Shown here piece by piece: positions 36,044-42,642 of a stretch of 42,642 nt of DNA. The notes under the pieces were generated by a model. That model saw only the letters and a list, made by a program, of their open reading frames with translations. It had not been told where the DNA came from and made no database searches. Positions within the stretch are counted from its first letter, which is position 1. Every line of letters starts with the position of its first letter. Origin of the DNA: a virus; IMG/VR virus record IMGVR_UViG_3300006792_000002, positions 1 through 42,642 of that record. One strand, 5' to 3'. A program made the position numbers and the translations under genes.

Positions 36044-37291
36044 TTAAATACTGAAAGCAATCAACTTGATGGCTTCGCTGTCAACAACATGTCCACCTAC
36101 ACGCTTCGTGGTGTAGAAATGCACATAAGGCTTGTTCGTATAGGGATCCCGAAGCACACGAGTGCCCACGATATCTACAATCTGATAACCCCGCTTAAAG
36201 TCACCGAAAGCAATCGACGAGGAGTTGGCTGCGATATTGGGCATGTCCTCGTTTTCCGTTACCGGATAACCCATAAGGGTTTGAGGCTGTCCTTCAGAAA
36301 GCCCTGGTTGCCAGATGAGATTACCATTCCCGTCCTGCATCTTGCGTACACTTGCAAGTGCGGATTTGTTGATCACCCACCTTGAATTACCTCTGTGTGC
36401 AGCCTTAAGAGCATACACAGCATCAATAAAGATATTATGCGGATCAGCGGCGGCAAAGTCTCCAGATACCCCGGTGTTAACTTGTTGCAGCGTGCCAAAG
36501 GCTCGCGTTCCGTCAGCCGTGGTATTAGACAAGTAGTCCAGGATACCCTTAGGCTTATTCGTGCCGTTACCAGACGTGAATGCCAGGTTTTCTTTTTCAG
36601 AAAACTCCATGGCCACTTCTTGGGCCAACCATTCTTCGGCGTCAAAAAACACATCATCCAATGAACGCTGTGTAGCGGCTGGATTAGCGTATATCTCACC
36701 GAAAGAAGGCGTTAATTCTGCCAACGTTGGGCTACCCGTTTCGGTACGAGCGGCTGTTTCGCCCACCCATCCAGAAGCAGCACCATGCAGGTTCACAAGC
36801 TTCTTATAATTCTCATTGGACACGCGTTGCACCGTTGAGATCGCTCGCATAGGCGTAGCCTCGCGTTGAAGCGCATAGATATTTCTATCCAGCTCTTCCG
36901 GAACAGCATAGCCACCATCGGGGTCTGATCCGATAGACATAGCTTTGCGTTCTAAGTCCCGAAGCCCCTCCTCAGTGCCGGCCTTCATAAAATCCAAGAA
37001 AGCATCTTTGTGCTCCTTCTGTTCGGATGAAATCTCATCACCATTATCATCTACGTAGTTCGGTCGGTTGAGCTTTTTTTCAACCTCGTCAAGACGTGCT
37101 ATTTCAGCATCGTATTCATCTTTTTTTGACTGAACATCAGCCAGTTTTTTTTCCAGTTTAGTTACTTTTTCTTCAAGCAACGGGTCAGCCTTGCCTTTGG
37201 ATTCAATCTGTTCCAGCCGCTCTTCGTTGGCCTTTTTAAAATCCTCAAACACGCTGCCTAATTGCTCGATCTTATCTTTTAATTCAGGCAT
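36044..37291 (-). CDS. HK97-type major capsid protein
   Basis: The 415 residues have an N-terminal coiled-coil delta domain (about 1-110: KDKIEQLGSVFEDFKKANEE, KVTKLEKKLADVQSKKDEYD) and then the HK97 fold from about SIGSDPDGGYAVPEELDRNI onward, with FGDFKRGYQIVDI near the end. The delta domain acts as scaffold and should be cut off by the prohead protease near residues 112-118 (RKAMSIGSD). Confidence 0.92.
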   Translation of the reverse strand: MPELKDKIEQLGSVFEDFKKANEERLEQIESKGKADPLLEEKVTKLEKKLADVQSKKDEYDAEIARLDEVEKKLNRPNYVDDNGDEISSEQKEHKDAFLDFMKAGTEEGLRDLERKAMSIGSDPDGGYAVPEELDRNIYALQREATPMRAISTVQRVSNENYKKLVNLHGAASGWVGETAARTETGSPTLAELTPSFGEIYANPAATQRSLDDVFFDAEEWLAQEVAMEFSEKENLAFTSGNGTNKPKGILDYLSNTTADGTRAFGTLQQVNTGVSGDFAAADPHNIFIDAVYALKAAHRGNSRWVINKSALASVRKMQDGNGNLIWQPGLSEGQPQTLMGYPVTENEDMPNIAANSSSIAFGDFKRGYQIVDIVGTRVLRDPYTNKPYVHFYTTKRVGGHVVDSEAIKLIAFSI

Positions 37292-37298
37292 TGTTCTA

Positions 37299-37976
37299 TT
37301 ATTTATTTATTGTTTTAATTAAATTATCGATTGAATCTATTAAGCCAACATCCCGTTGCGAATGAATAGATTTATAGCCGTTGGAAATTATTTCCTTGGC
37401 TTGTGATTGCGCAAACCCTACATCCCGTAGCAGCTGCTCAATTTCTCTTTCTGTGGGCATCCCACCACTTTCTAAGGTGCTTTTTACCGTGTCTACCCTT
37501 GCTGCCTCGTTCATCGGGAAAACGGTTGGAGATACCTCCCACAGATTAATTTTTTCCAAATCTCTTATGCCAGTTTCATCATCAATATCTGATCCATTGT
37601 CAGGAATGGAATAACCAATAGACAATCCCATCTTTCCCTTCTCTTTTTTCATGCCTCTGTAAGCCTTCATGGCATCAGGGTCGGGGTGGCTGCCGTCAAT
37701 CCACAATTTCCCTTCAACAAATAATCCCCGGTCATCTTCACGTATGTTTTTCCATTCACCAATTTCTTTAACGTGGTCATGTGAATAGAACATCGCCGGC
37801 CATGTACCTTTTTTCCCATGCTCTCTAATTGAATCCATAAAAGCACCCTTTTTAACGCGGTCATAGCCCAAATCCACCACGTCAAATACGCTTCCATATC
37901 CGGCAAAGTCGCCGGTCTCCGAAACCTGTTTTATGTCAAATCCTACATTAAGCTGCTTCCTGTCCATCACTGGCAC
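37299..37976 (-). CDS. HK97-type prohead protease
   Basis: This 225-residue protein has YGSVFDVVDLGYDRVKKGAF, MFYSHDH with H66/H68 and GKMGLSIGYS with S119, the catalytic residues of the U35 serine protease. The C-terminal 50 residues are helical and may be removed on maturation. It overlaps the portal gene by 29 bases and lies eight bases before the capsid gene. Confidence 0.9.
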   Translation of the reverse strand: MPVMDRKQLNVGFDIKQVSETGDFAGYGSVFDVVDLGYDRVKKGAFMDSIREHGKKGTWPAMFYSHDHVKEIGEWKNIREDDRGLFVEGKLWIDGSHPDPDAMKAYRGMKKEKGKMGLSIGYSIPDNGSDIDDETGIRDLEKINLWEVSPTVFPMNEAARVDTVKSTLESGGMPTEREIEQLLRDVGFAQSQAKEIISNGYKSIHSQRDVGLIDSIDNLIKTINK

Positions 37977-39177
37977 CTTCCATGTTTAACGGTTGTAAAA
38001 ACTCATCCAATTCATCCTCCCTGTTTCTGTTTTCCATAGCGCGAACTTCATTACGATTCAATATTCCATTCTGAATAGCAATGCCGTAGGCCTCGTATCG
38101 TTCTTTCGTATTTCCTTTCAGAAGCTCGTCAAACAGATGTTCGGCAAAATATTTTTTCTTTTCAGTAGGCGATAAAAGGTCTCGGCGAATAGCCTGCTCC
38201 CACATCGTTGTTTGTGGCATAAGCGTGTCCGTTACAAATTCCCTGGACATCTCATATACGTTAGAAAAAGTTGCATCACCCAAATCCTGCATCTTATGCG
38301 GCGTTAATCGGTACACCCGGCCCAACTCTTTAAGCTGAAATTCGCGGAGTTCCACAAACTGCGCCTTATCATTAGGCATGGTTACCGTCTGATATTCTGC
38401 GCCATTTTCAAGTATGGCGGTACTTTGCTGATTGTCTCCGCCGTTAGCATCTTCAAAATTTTTGCGCCACTCTTTAGCGGCTTCGCGGGTTTTAAATTTA
38501 CCTGGTAAGCTTACTACGCCAGACGGAATGGCATTGTTGCTGAAAAACTTAGCTCCGTAGCGTTCTGCGGCTATTAGAAAGCCAATAGCTTCTTTAGCCT
38601 GGTTTACGGGTGAAATGCCACGAAAACCGTCCTTTGACAACCATCTAAGGTGTAATATGTCTTTTTGGTCGTATATTTTGCCCCTTTCACCATCTTTTAG
38701 TGTAATTTCATAGCTTAACTCCATGTTTTTACCCACTTTCACTTCAACTTTAGAGGGTTCTATGGGTATTAGCTCCGTTATACGGCTGTTCATCGTAGCC
38801 CCAACACGGTTTATGATAGCATACGCGTTACCATAGAGGAGCACATTCATCTGCATAAGCTGCCGAAAATCAAAACTTGACTGAAAATCGTTGGGTTGGT
38901 CGTGTAGAATGGGGTATAGCGGGTGGTCTTTGGCCACACTGTCGTTACCGTTTTCCTCTCTTTTGTAAAACTTAAGCGGAAGCTGGGCAACGGATTGGCT
39001 TATAACGGAAATAGCGGCAATAACAGCCGGAACTTGCATGGCTGTGTCGGGTGTTACACGTACTTTTGTAGATGTCGTGTTGGCCGTTCTCAAAAAATCT
39101 TCTAAATCACTGGACGTGCGAATACTGGCCTTACTAAAAGGCGTGAAGCTCTTTTCTAAACATTGAAAAACAGACAT
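37948..39177 (-). CDS. HK97-type portal protein
   Basis: This 409-residue protein shows HK97 portal features: VPAVIAAISVISQSVAQLPL, LLYGNAYAIINRV, RWLSKDGFRGISPVNQAKEA, FFSNNAIPSGV, VELREFQLKELGRVYRLTPH. It forms the dodecamer through which DNA enters. A hairpin directly before its ATG may affect translation. A strong terminator lies between it and terminase, so it may be transcribed separately. Confidence 0.92.
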   Translation of the reverse strand: MSVFQCLEKSFTPFSKASIRTSSDLEDFLRTANTTSTKVRVTPDTAMQVPAVIAAISVISQSVAQLPLKFYKREENGNDSVAKDHPLYPILHDQPNDFQSSFDFRQLMQMNVLLYGNAYAIINRVGATMNSRITELIPIEPSKVEVKVGKNMELSYEITLKDGERGKIYDQKDILHLRWLSKDGFRGISPVNQAKEAIGFLIAAERYGAKFFSNNAIPSGVVSLPGKFKTREAAKEWRKNFEDANGGDNQQSTAILENGAEYQTVTMPNDKAQFVELREFQLKELGRVYRLTPHKMQDLGDATFSNVYEMSREFVTDTLMPQTTMWEQAIRRDLLSPTEKKKYFAEHLFDELLKGNTKERYEAYGIAIQNGILNRNEVRAMENRNREDELDEFLQPLNMEGASDGQEAA

Positions 39178-39181
39178 TCAA

Positions 39182-39210
39182 CTTAGACTTGGTGATTTTG
39201 TTAGTCTAAG
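39182..39210 (-). promoter_or_regulatory. Hairpin at the portal start codon
   Basis: CTTAGACT (39182-39189) and AGTCTAAG (39203-39210) form an 8-bp stem on the minus-strand RNA, ending four bases before the portal ATG, in the place of a Shine-Dalgarno. It could hide the initiation site or bind a protein repressor. Confidence 0.5.
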
Positions 39211-39256
39211 CTAACTGATATGCTGGTCTATATCACCGGTAACCTGTTACGTTTAT

Positions 39257-39289
39257 AAAAAAACCCCTGCCAACTATGACAGGGGTTTT
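39257..39289. terminator. Strong bidirectional terminator before portal
   Basis: AAAACCCCTG (39260-39269) pairs with CAGGGGTTTT (39280-39289), with seven T residues on the minus strand (39257-39263 as A on the plus). It should stop transcription from the terminase side, so portal and capsid genes need read-through, antitermination or a promoter between 39178 and 39256. No clear promoter is seen there. Confidence 0.85.
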
Positions 39290-39301
39290 GCTTTATATGA
39301 A

Positions 39302-39409
39302 TGGGTGTCTTTATCTATATGGCTCGCTTGCAATCAGTGGGTGTCTTGCCGTTTATGGCTCGCTTTTATTCCTTGGGTTTCTTATTATAACTGGCTTCAA
39401 ATTAAGAGT
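39302..39409. repeat. Three 36-bp tandem repeats
   Basis: Units start at 39302, 39338 and 39374, each TGGGTGTCTT plus seven variable bases, then ATGGCTCGCTT and a tail. The third copy is degraded (TGGGTTTCTT...CTGGCTTC) and runs into the end of the 39397 gene. They do not form an open frame on either strand. They may be protein-binding sites near the terminator or leftovers of a repeated gene end. Confidence 0.6.
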
Positions 39410-39555
39410 TTATTCAAATAAGGGGTAAATGTATTAGGAAATTCCCTTTTAAGCCCCGCTTGAGCTAATTTTAAGCGCAGGAGGGCTGCCGATAACGAAT
39501 CTGGTTGCTCTCGTAATACCCGGCGTTCTATTTGGTTAAGTATTGGGCGTTTCAT
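39397..39555 (-). CDS. Small basic helical protein, 52 residues
   Basis: It begins MKRPILNQIERRVLREQPDS and continues LSAALLRLKLAQAGLKREFP, two likely helices. The start overlaps the previous gene in the ATGA manner. It is the last gene of the terminase segment before the terminator. No family is recognised. Confidence 0.6.
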   Translation of the reverse strand: MKRPILNQIERRVLREQPDSLSAALLRLKLAQAGLKREFPNTFTPYLNKLLI

Positions 39556-39686
39556 CTTATTCCCTTCATTTTCTCTTTGATCTGCCTCAATGATTCCTCA
39601 TAAGCCATCTCAGGAGACCATCCAGCCTCGATCAACTCTCGTTCTATATTCTGCCGGTCGATATCTAACTCACTCATTTTGCTCAT
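39552..39686 (-). CDS. Small acidic protein, 44 residues
   Basis: It begins MSKMSELDIDRQNIERELIE, a helix, and ends in a second helix (MAYEESLRQIKEKMKGIR). The start overlaps the preceding stop (ATGA); a second start at 39677 is possible. It is not recognised. Confidence 0.6.
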   Translation of the reverse strand: MSKMSELDIDRQNIERELIEAGWSPEMAYEESLRQIKEKMKGIR

Positions 39687-40033
39687 ACTAATTCCTCTTT
39701 TAGTTTTGGTTTCCCCGTACCCTGGAATTTATATATCCACATATCATCATATTTAATAGGATCGCTATCTATTAATATTTTTCCATTACCAATTGTAGAT
39801 TCCCCATTATATCGAAAAATGCCATCGTAGGAATGCTCATATGCAGGATATAGCTTATCGGGTACAAGTATTTCCCCTACAAATGACCTCGGTCCCTTTA
39901 TAGTCCTCTTATAATTATTTTTCTCATCTTCATCGGTGGAAATATTAAGCTTCTCTACTATTATTCTTGCGTATCCTCTACACTCAATACCATTTACTTT
40001 TGCTTCTTCATTTTCCTTTAATTTCATAATCAT
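39683..40033 (-). CDS. Hypothetical protein in terminase segment
   Basis: This 116-residue, mixed alpha/beta protein (ARIIVEKLNISTDEDEKNNY, RSFVGEILVPDKLYPAYEHS) has no recognised family. The start is preceded by AAGAGGAA. It overlaps its neighbours by four bases. Confidence 0.65.
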   Translation of the reverse strand: MIMKLKENEEAKVNGIECRGYARIIVEKLNISTDEDEKNNYKRTIKGPRSFVGEILVPDKLYPAYEHSYDGIFRYNGESTIGNGKILIDSDPIKYDDMWIYKFQGTGKPKLKEELV

Positions 40034-40173
40034 TCCTCTTTTTTATTTTTAAGCCACTGCTGTACGGCCCTTCTCACGATCTCGGCCTGCGGTATCCCGC
40101 GCGATTCGGATTCCCTTTCCAGTTTTATACACTGTTCAGGTTCTAAGTAAAAATGTTTAAGTTTTTTTGCCAT
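40030..40173 (-). CDS. Ribbon-helix-helix protein, 47 residues
   Basis: The sequence AKKLKHFYLEPEQCIKLERE, then RGIPQAEIVRRAVQQWL is an Arc-type ribbon-helix-helix. It is one of three such small regulators in the window. In the terminase segment it may help switch late gene expression. ATGA overlap with the next gene. Confidence 0.7.
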   Translation of the reverse strand: MAKKLKHFYLEPEQCIKLERESESRGIPQAEIVRRAVQQWLKNKKEE

Positions 40174-40226
40174 GCGTGAATGTAGTTATAATTATATACA
40201 AGTATTATTTTATTGATTGGCCGCCC

Positions 40227-40400
40227 TTAATCTGCTAAAAGTTTTGCCCCATATATAATAAATATGCACGAAAGAAATGCCAGCCCCCAAGTCTTAGCAG
40301 TTTGAACAAATCCTATATTTATCGCTGTTATAATTAATAGCGCAATCAAAACGAATGCTATAATTAATAATCCAATAATATTTTCTTTATTCAGTTTCAT
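40227..40400 (-). CDS. Small membrane protein, 57 residues
   Basis: Two membrane helices (NIIGLLIIAFVLIALLIITA and KTWGLAFLSCIFIIYGAKLL) are separated by a short loop. No start signal stands out, but the frame is densely hydrophobic and fills the gap. The role is unknown; perhaps lysis- or exclusion-related. Confidence 0.6.
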   Translation of the reverse strand: MKLNKENIIGLLIIAFVLIALLIITAINIGFVQTAKTWGLAFLSCIFIIYGAKLLAD

Positions 40401-40405
40401 AAGTA

Positions 40406-40651
40406 TTAATTAGGCGATTGGCTGTTTTTAATCCTTTTCCCATTGGTGATTCGAAAACTGTCGTAGCTCGCATACCTTCGCTCCCCTAAAATAGGCCCTA
40501 ACCCACGGTCTTCTACAAACTTGCTATATTCCTGCTCTAAATCATCATAAGCGGCTTCATAGGTCATGCCCTCTGACACCTTCTCAATCCAAAGGTCATA
40601 GAATCCTTTAGGGTCTTTCATTTTTTTTATGCGTTCGGGAATTTTCATCAT
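40406..40651 (-). CDS. Small protein downstream of TerL
   Basis: This 81-residue, helical charged protein (PERIKKMKDPKGFYDLWIEK, MTYEAAYDDLEQEYSKFVED) has a basic tail. It overlaps TerL by four bases. It is not recognised; it may aid packaging. Confidence 0.65.
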   Translation of the reverse strand: MMKIPERIKKMKDPKGFYDLWIEKVSEGMTYEAAYDDLEQEYSKFVEDRGLGPILGERRYASYDSFRITNGKRIKNSQSPN

Positions 40652-42417
40652 GATAGCATTCCATACCCCGTATATTCCTCTTCCGGTTCCTCTTGCTCAT
40701 CCACGGCAGGCATAAAAGCCATCGCCAAGGCTACCATGCCGTCAATCTTGTCATTAGCAGAGCCTTTATCAAAACGTTTCTCTTCATTATAATTACCTTT
40801 TATCACAACATTTGAGTTCATCCATGCTAACACGGGGTCGCCACCCAGTTCTACCGCCTTATCGAATACTGTTTTCAAAATTTCTTCAATAGGTGCGTTC
40901 ATCTTCGACGCTCGTTGTGTTACGGCCGCTACTTCAATACCAAATTCAGCCCCTATTTTAGACGGCAGGTTTTGCGCTTTACTGCCATCGCATATAAACT
41001 TGTCAATACTCACACCCTCGTCTAAAATAGCCTCAATATCATCCTTAATTTGGTCGTAATCGGTCGCATTGCCCTCTGTGGTAGTTATCCAGCCCTCCTC
41101 AACCCACGGTAGTAGAATATGCGCGTTCTCACGGTCTTTAAGCGTTAATTTGGGTATCCAATACATAAGCTTGACAATATAGTTCTTGTGCTCTTCATTG
41201 GGCATCCCAAGCAGGGCAAAGGCCGAAAAGTCGGATATTTCACCTAAATCAAGCCCCGCATAACATGTTCGGCCATGAAAATCACTCCATGCCACCTCAC
41301 CCGTGTTGCATCTGTTCCATTTTTCGCTGAGAATAAACCCATTCGCCGAATCCACCCACTCGTTTAGGTGCCTGCAGCGCAACATGGCTATTTTATTTGG
41401 AGACCCAACGGCAGCGGCTATCCTTTTTTTGTAATAATCTTCGCCAACTGTAACGGCAAAATTCGGGTTCGCCTTCTTGTAAAGCTCAATATCCTGCCAA
41501 TAATCATCCTTTTCCTTGTCCTCTTCGTCAATAGTGTAGATTAATCCAAAAGAGCTTTCGTCCTGCACAATCCCATTGAGCAGCTTCTCTATGTACTCAA
41601 ACCGTTCATAGCCTAAAGATTCCCTCTTGGTGCCTGCTGTAGAGATATTCGCCACCATAGCCATAGGGTCGGACGCCGTACCATTCACAAGCGTCTCGTA
41701 AAGCTCTTTATTTTCCCAGTCTTTAATCTCATCGTTGGCTGCCAGGTGTATTTTCGGACCATCGGCTATCTCTTCATCGTTCACCAGGGGTTTGATGTGC
41801 GCGTTGCCCTTCTCGTAATAGATCCCCATAAATGCCGCCCCTTTCTTGATTTTATACTCAAGAGTCGGAGATTCCAAAGCCATAATTTCTGCATCTCGGT
41901 AGCCAAGCTCCTTAGCTTGTGTTTGGTTCAGCGCAAGGGAATAAATCTGTGCCCCGGGGTAATTATCCCACTCCAAAAAGAAGAGCATATTACCCCCTAT
42001 CCATGCAGATTTGCCCTGTTTTTTTGGGATAAAGATATCCATGCTGCTGAATCTACGTATAGACATATCATTGATACGCTTATACTTTAACCAACCGAAG
42101 GGAGAGGCAAAAGTGAACCATTGCCACGGTTCAAATTCAAAGCGTTGGCCTGCAAATACACCATCGTAATGCCTTAAATTGTCCCTGAAAAACGATACAT
42201 AGTATTCGGCCGCCTGCCTATCAAAGTAGTAATCCCCCTTTTTTTCGCTCTCGAACTCGCCCTTATCTGAATCGTAGTGATTAAGCCCCCATTCCCCTAA
42301 ATCCTTATAATGCCGATCAACAGCCTTGCGCACCCAATGACATACCTTAATATCACTGCACTTCACCCCCTCACAGTAATGATCAAGCTGCTCTATACCT
42401 GTTTTGGGTAGGCCCAT
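40648..42417 (-). CDS. terL: Terminase large subunit
   Basis: This 589-residue protein has a Walker A PKKQGKSAW (131-139), a Walker B-like segment IHLAANDEIKD, and nuclease motifs AGLDLGEISDFSAFALLG (first acidic pair), ICDGSKA and NDKIDGMVALAMA near the end. It is the packaging ATPase and nuclease that cuts concatemers and drives DNA into the prohead. TerS lies immediately upstream. The C-terminus is acidic. Confidence 0.93.
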   Translation of the reverse strand: MGLPKTGIEQLDHYCEGVKCSDIKVCHWVRKAVDRHYKDLGEWGLNHYDSDKGEFESEKKGDYYFDRQAAEYYVSFFRDNLRHYDGVFAGQRFEFEPWQWFTFASPFGWLKYKRINDMSIRRFSSMDIFIPKKQGKSAWIGGNMLFFLEWDNYPGAQIYSLALNQTQAKELGYRDAEIMALESPTLEYKIKKGAAFMGIYYEKGNAHIKPLVNDEEIADGPKIHLAANDEIKDWENKELYETLVNGTASDPMAMVANISTAGTKRESLGYERFEYIEKLLNGIVQDESSFGLIYTIDEEDKEKDDYWQDIELYKKANPNFAVTVGEDYYKKRIAAAVGSPNKIAMLRCRHLNEWVDSANGFILSEKWNRCNTGEVAWSDFHGRTCYAGLDLGEISDFSAFALLGMPNEEHKNYIVKLMYWIPKLTLKDRENAHILLPWVEEGWITTTEGNATDYDQIKDDIEAILDEGVSIDKFICDGSKAQNLPSKIGAEFGIEVAAVTQRASKMNAPIEEILKTVFDKAVELGGDPVLAWMNSNVVIKGNYNEEKRFDKGSANDKIDGMVALAMAFMPAVDEQEEPEEEYTGYGMLS

Positions 42418-42636
42418 TTAGAAGTTTTTAACGGATTGCAGTTTCTTTCCATCGGTTTTATCACTTACCCCGAATTGCTCCTTGTATTGCTTGACAAGGC
42501 CGGAAAGATTGTTACCGGCATAAATCCGCTGGTTGGGCGTGGCCTCATCATCTTCGAGGACTAACTCCATCATCTGCATAGCCGATTCCATCTTTAAGCG
42601 AAGCTCCTTTTCGGTATATTTTCTGTTTTTAGGCAT
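42418..42636 (-). CDS. terS: Terminase small subunit candidate
   Basis: This 72-residue protein lies directly before TerL. It is short for a TerS (usually 100-170) but has the helical, charged layout (RKYTEKELRLKMESAMQMME, NQRIYAGNNLSGLVKQYKEQ). It may be a truncated or unusual form that oligomerises and binds the packaging site. The assignment rests on position. Confidence 0.65.
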   Translation of the reverse strand: MPKNRKYTEKELRLKMESAMQMMELVLEDDEATPNQRIYAGNNLSGLVKQYKEQFGVSDKTDGKKLQSVKNF

Positions 42637-42642
42637 AATAGG

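Overview
This window looks like most or all of the genome of a tailed dsDNA phage with a long non-contractile tail and an HK97-type head. Packaging, portal, prohead protease, capsid, connector, tail tube, frameshifted tail chaperone and tape measure follow in the canonical HK97 order on the minus strand. The DNA is AT-rich by eye. Many genes use AAAGAGG-like ribosome binding sites, and the promoters look sigma70-like. A lipoprotein gene with a clear lipobox and several small-protein families point, weakly, to a Gram-negative host in or near Bacteroidota (inference). I see no integrase, transposase or DNA polymerase, so lysogeny is unproven and host polymerase is presumably used.

The two ends of the window appear to be one locus cut in two. 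The HNH gene (676-1074) and two small genes read leftward off the start of the window, and TerS and TerL begin at the far end (42636). This suggests a circular or circularly permuted map. The layout is then simple and symmetric. Two divergent control regions lie at about 1075-1376 and 17793-18013. From each, a long minus-strand operon runs leftward. The late operon goes from HNH through terminase, head, lysis and tail to about 20801. The early/replication operon goes from about 17792 to 2673. From each control region a short plus-strand operon also runs rightward (1377-2670 and 18014-20804). Each short operon ends in a small HTH protein gene that meets the end of a long operon tail to tail.

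The early operon carries a ribbon-helix-helix regulator, zinc-ribbon proteins, an interrupted adenine methyltransferase, a structured terminator/attenuator, an HNH gene, an O-like initiator containing iterons (probable origin), a DnaB-like helicase, a C5 methyltransferase, a RecB/Cas4-like nuclease, a putative ssDNA-binding protein, a DUF1367 protein, a strange 162-nt tRNA-Leu-like gene, a RusA resolvase and a winged-helix protein. It ends in a 48-bp tandem-repeat array of unknown role.

The late operon carries TerS, TerL, small accessory genes, a strong terminator, portal, protease, capsid, connectors and a lysis cassette (M15 endolysin plus two membrane proteins) set between two decoration-like genes. 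Then come the tail genes, with a programmed -1 frameshift, the tape measure, and one 1868-residue protein that seems to combine tail tip and fibre. A lipoprotein gene with its own leader faces the late operon.

The most unusual signals are RNA-level. The two plus-strand operons share a promoter/leader cassette with a covarying GNRA-tetraloop hairpin. They also share a post-stop hairpin with compensatory changes. Its GCTAAGGG segment is complementary to a CCCTTAGC motif that sits where a Shine-Dalgarno would be in four genes of the same operons.
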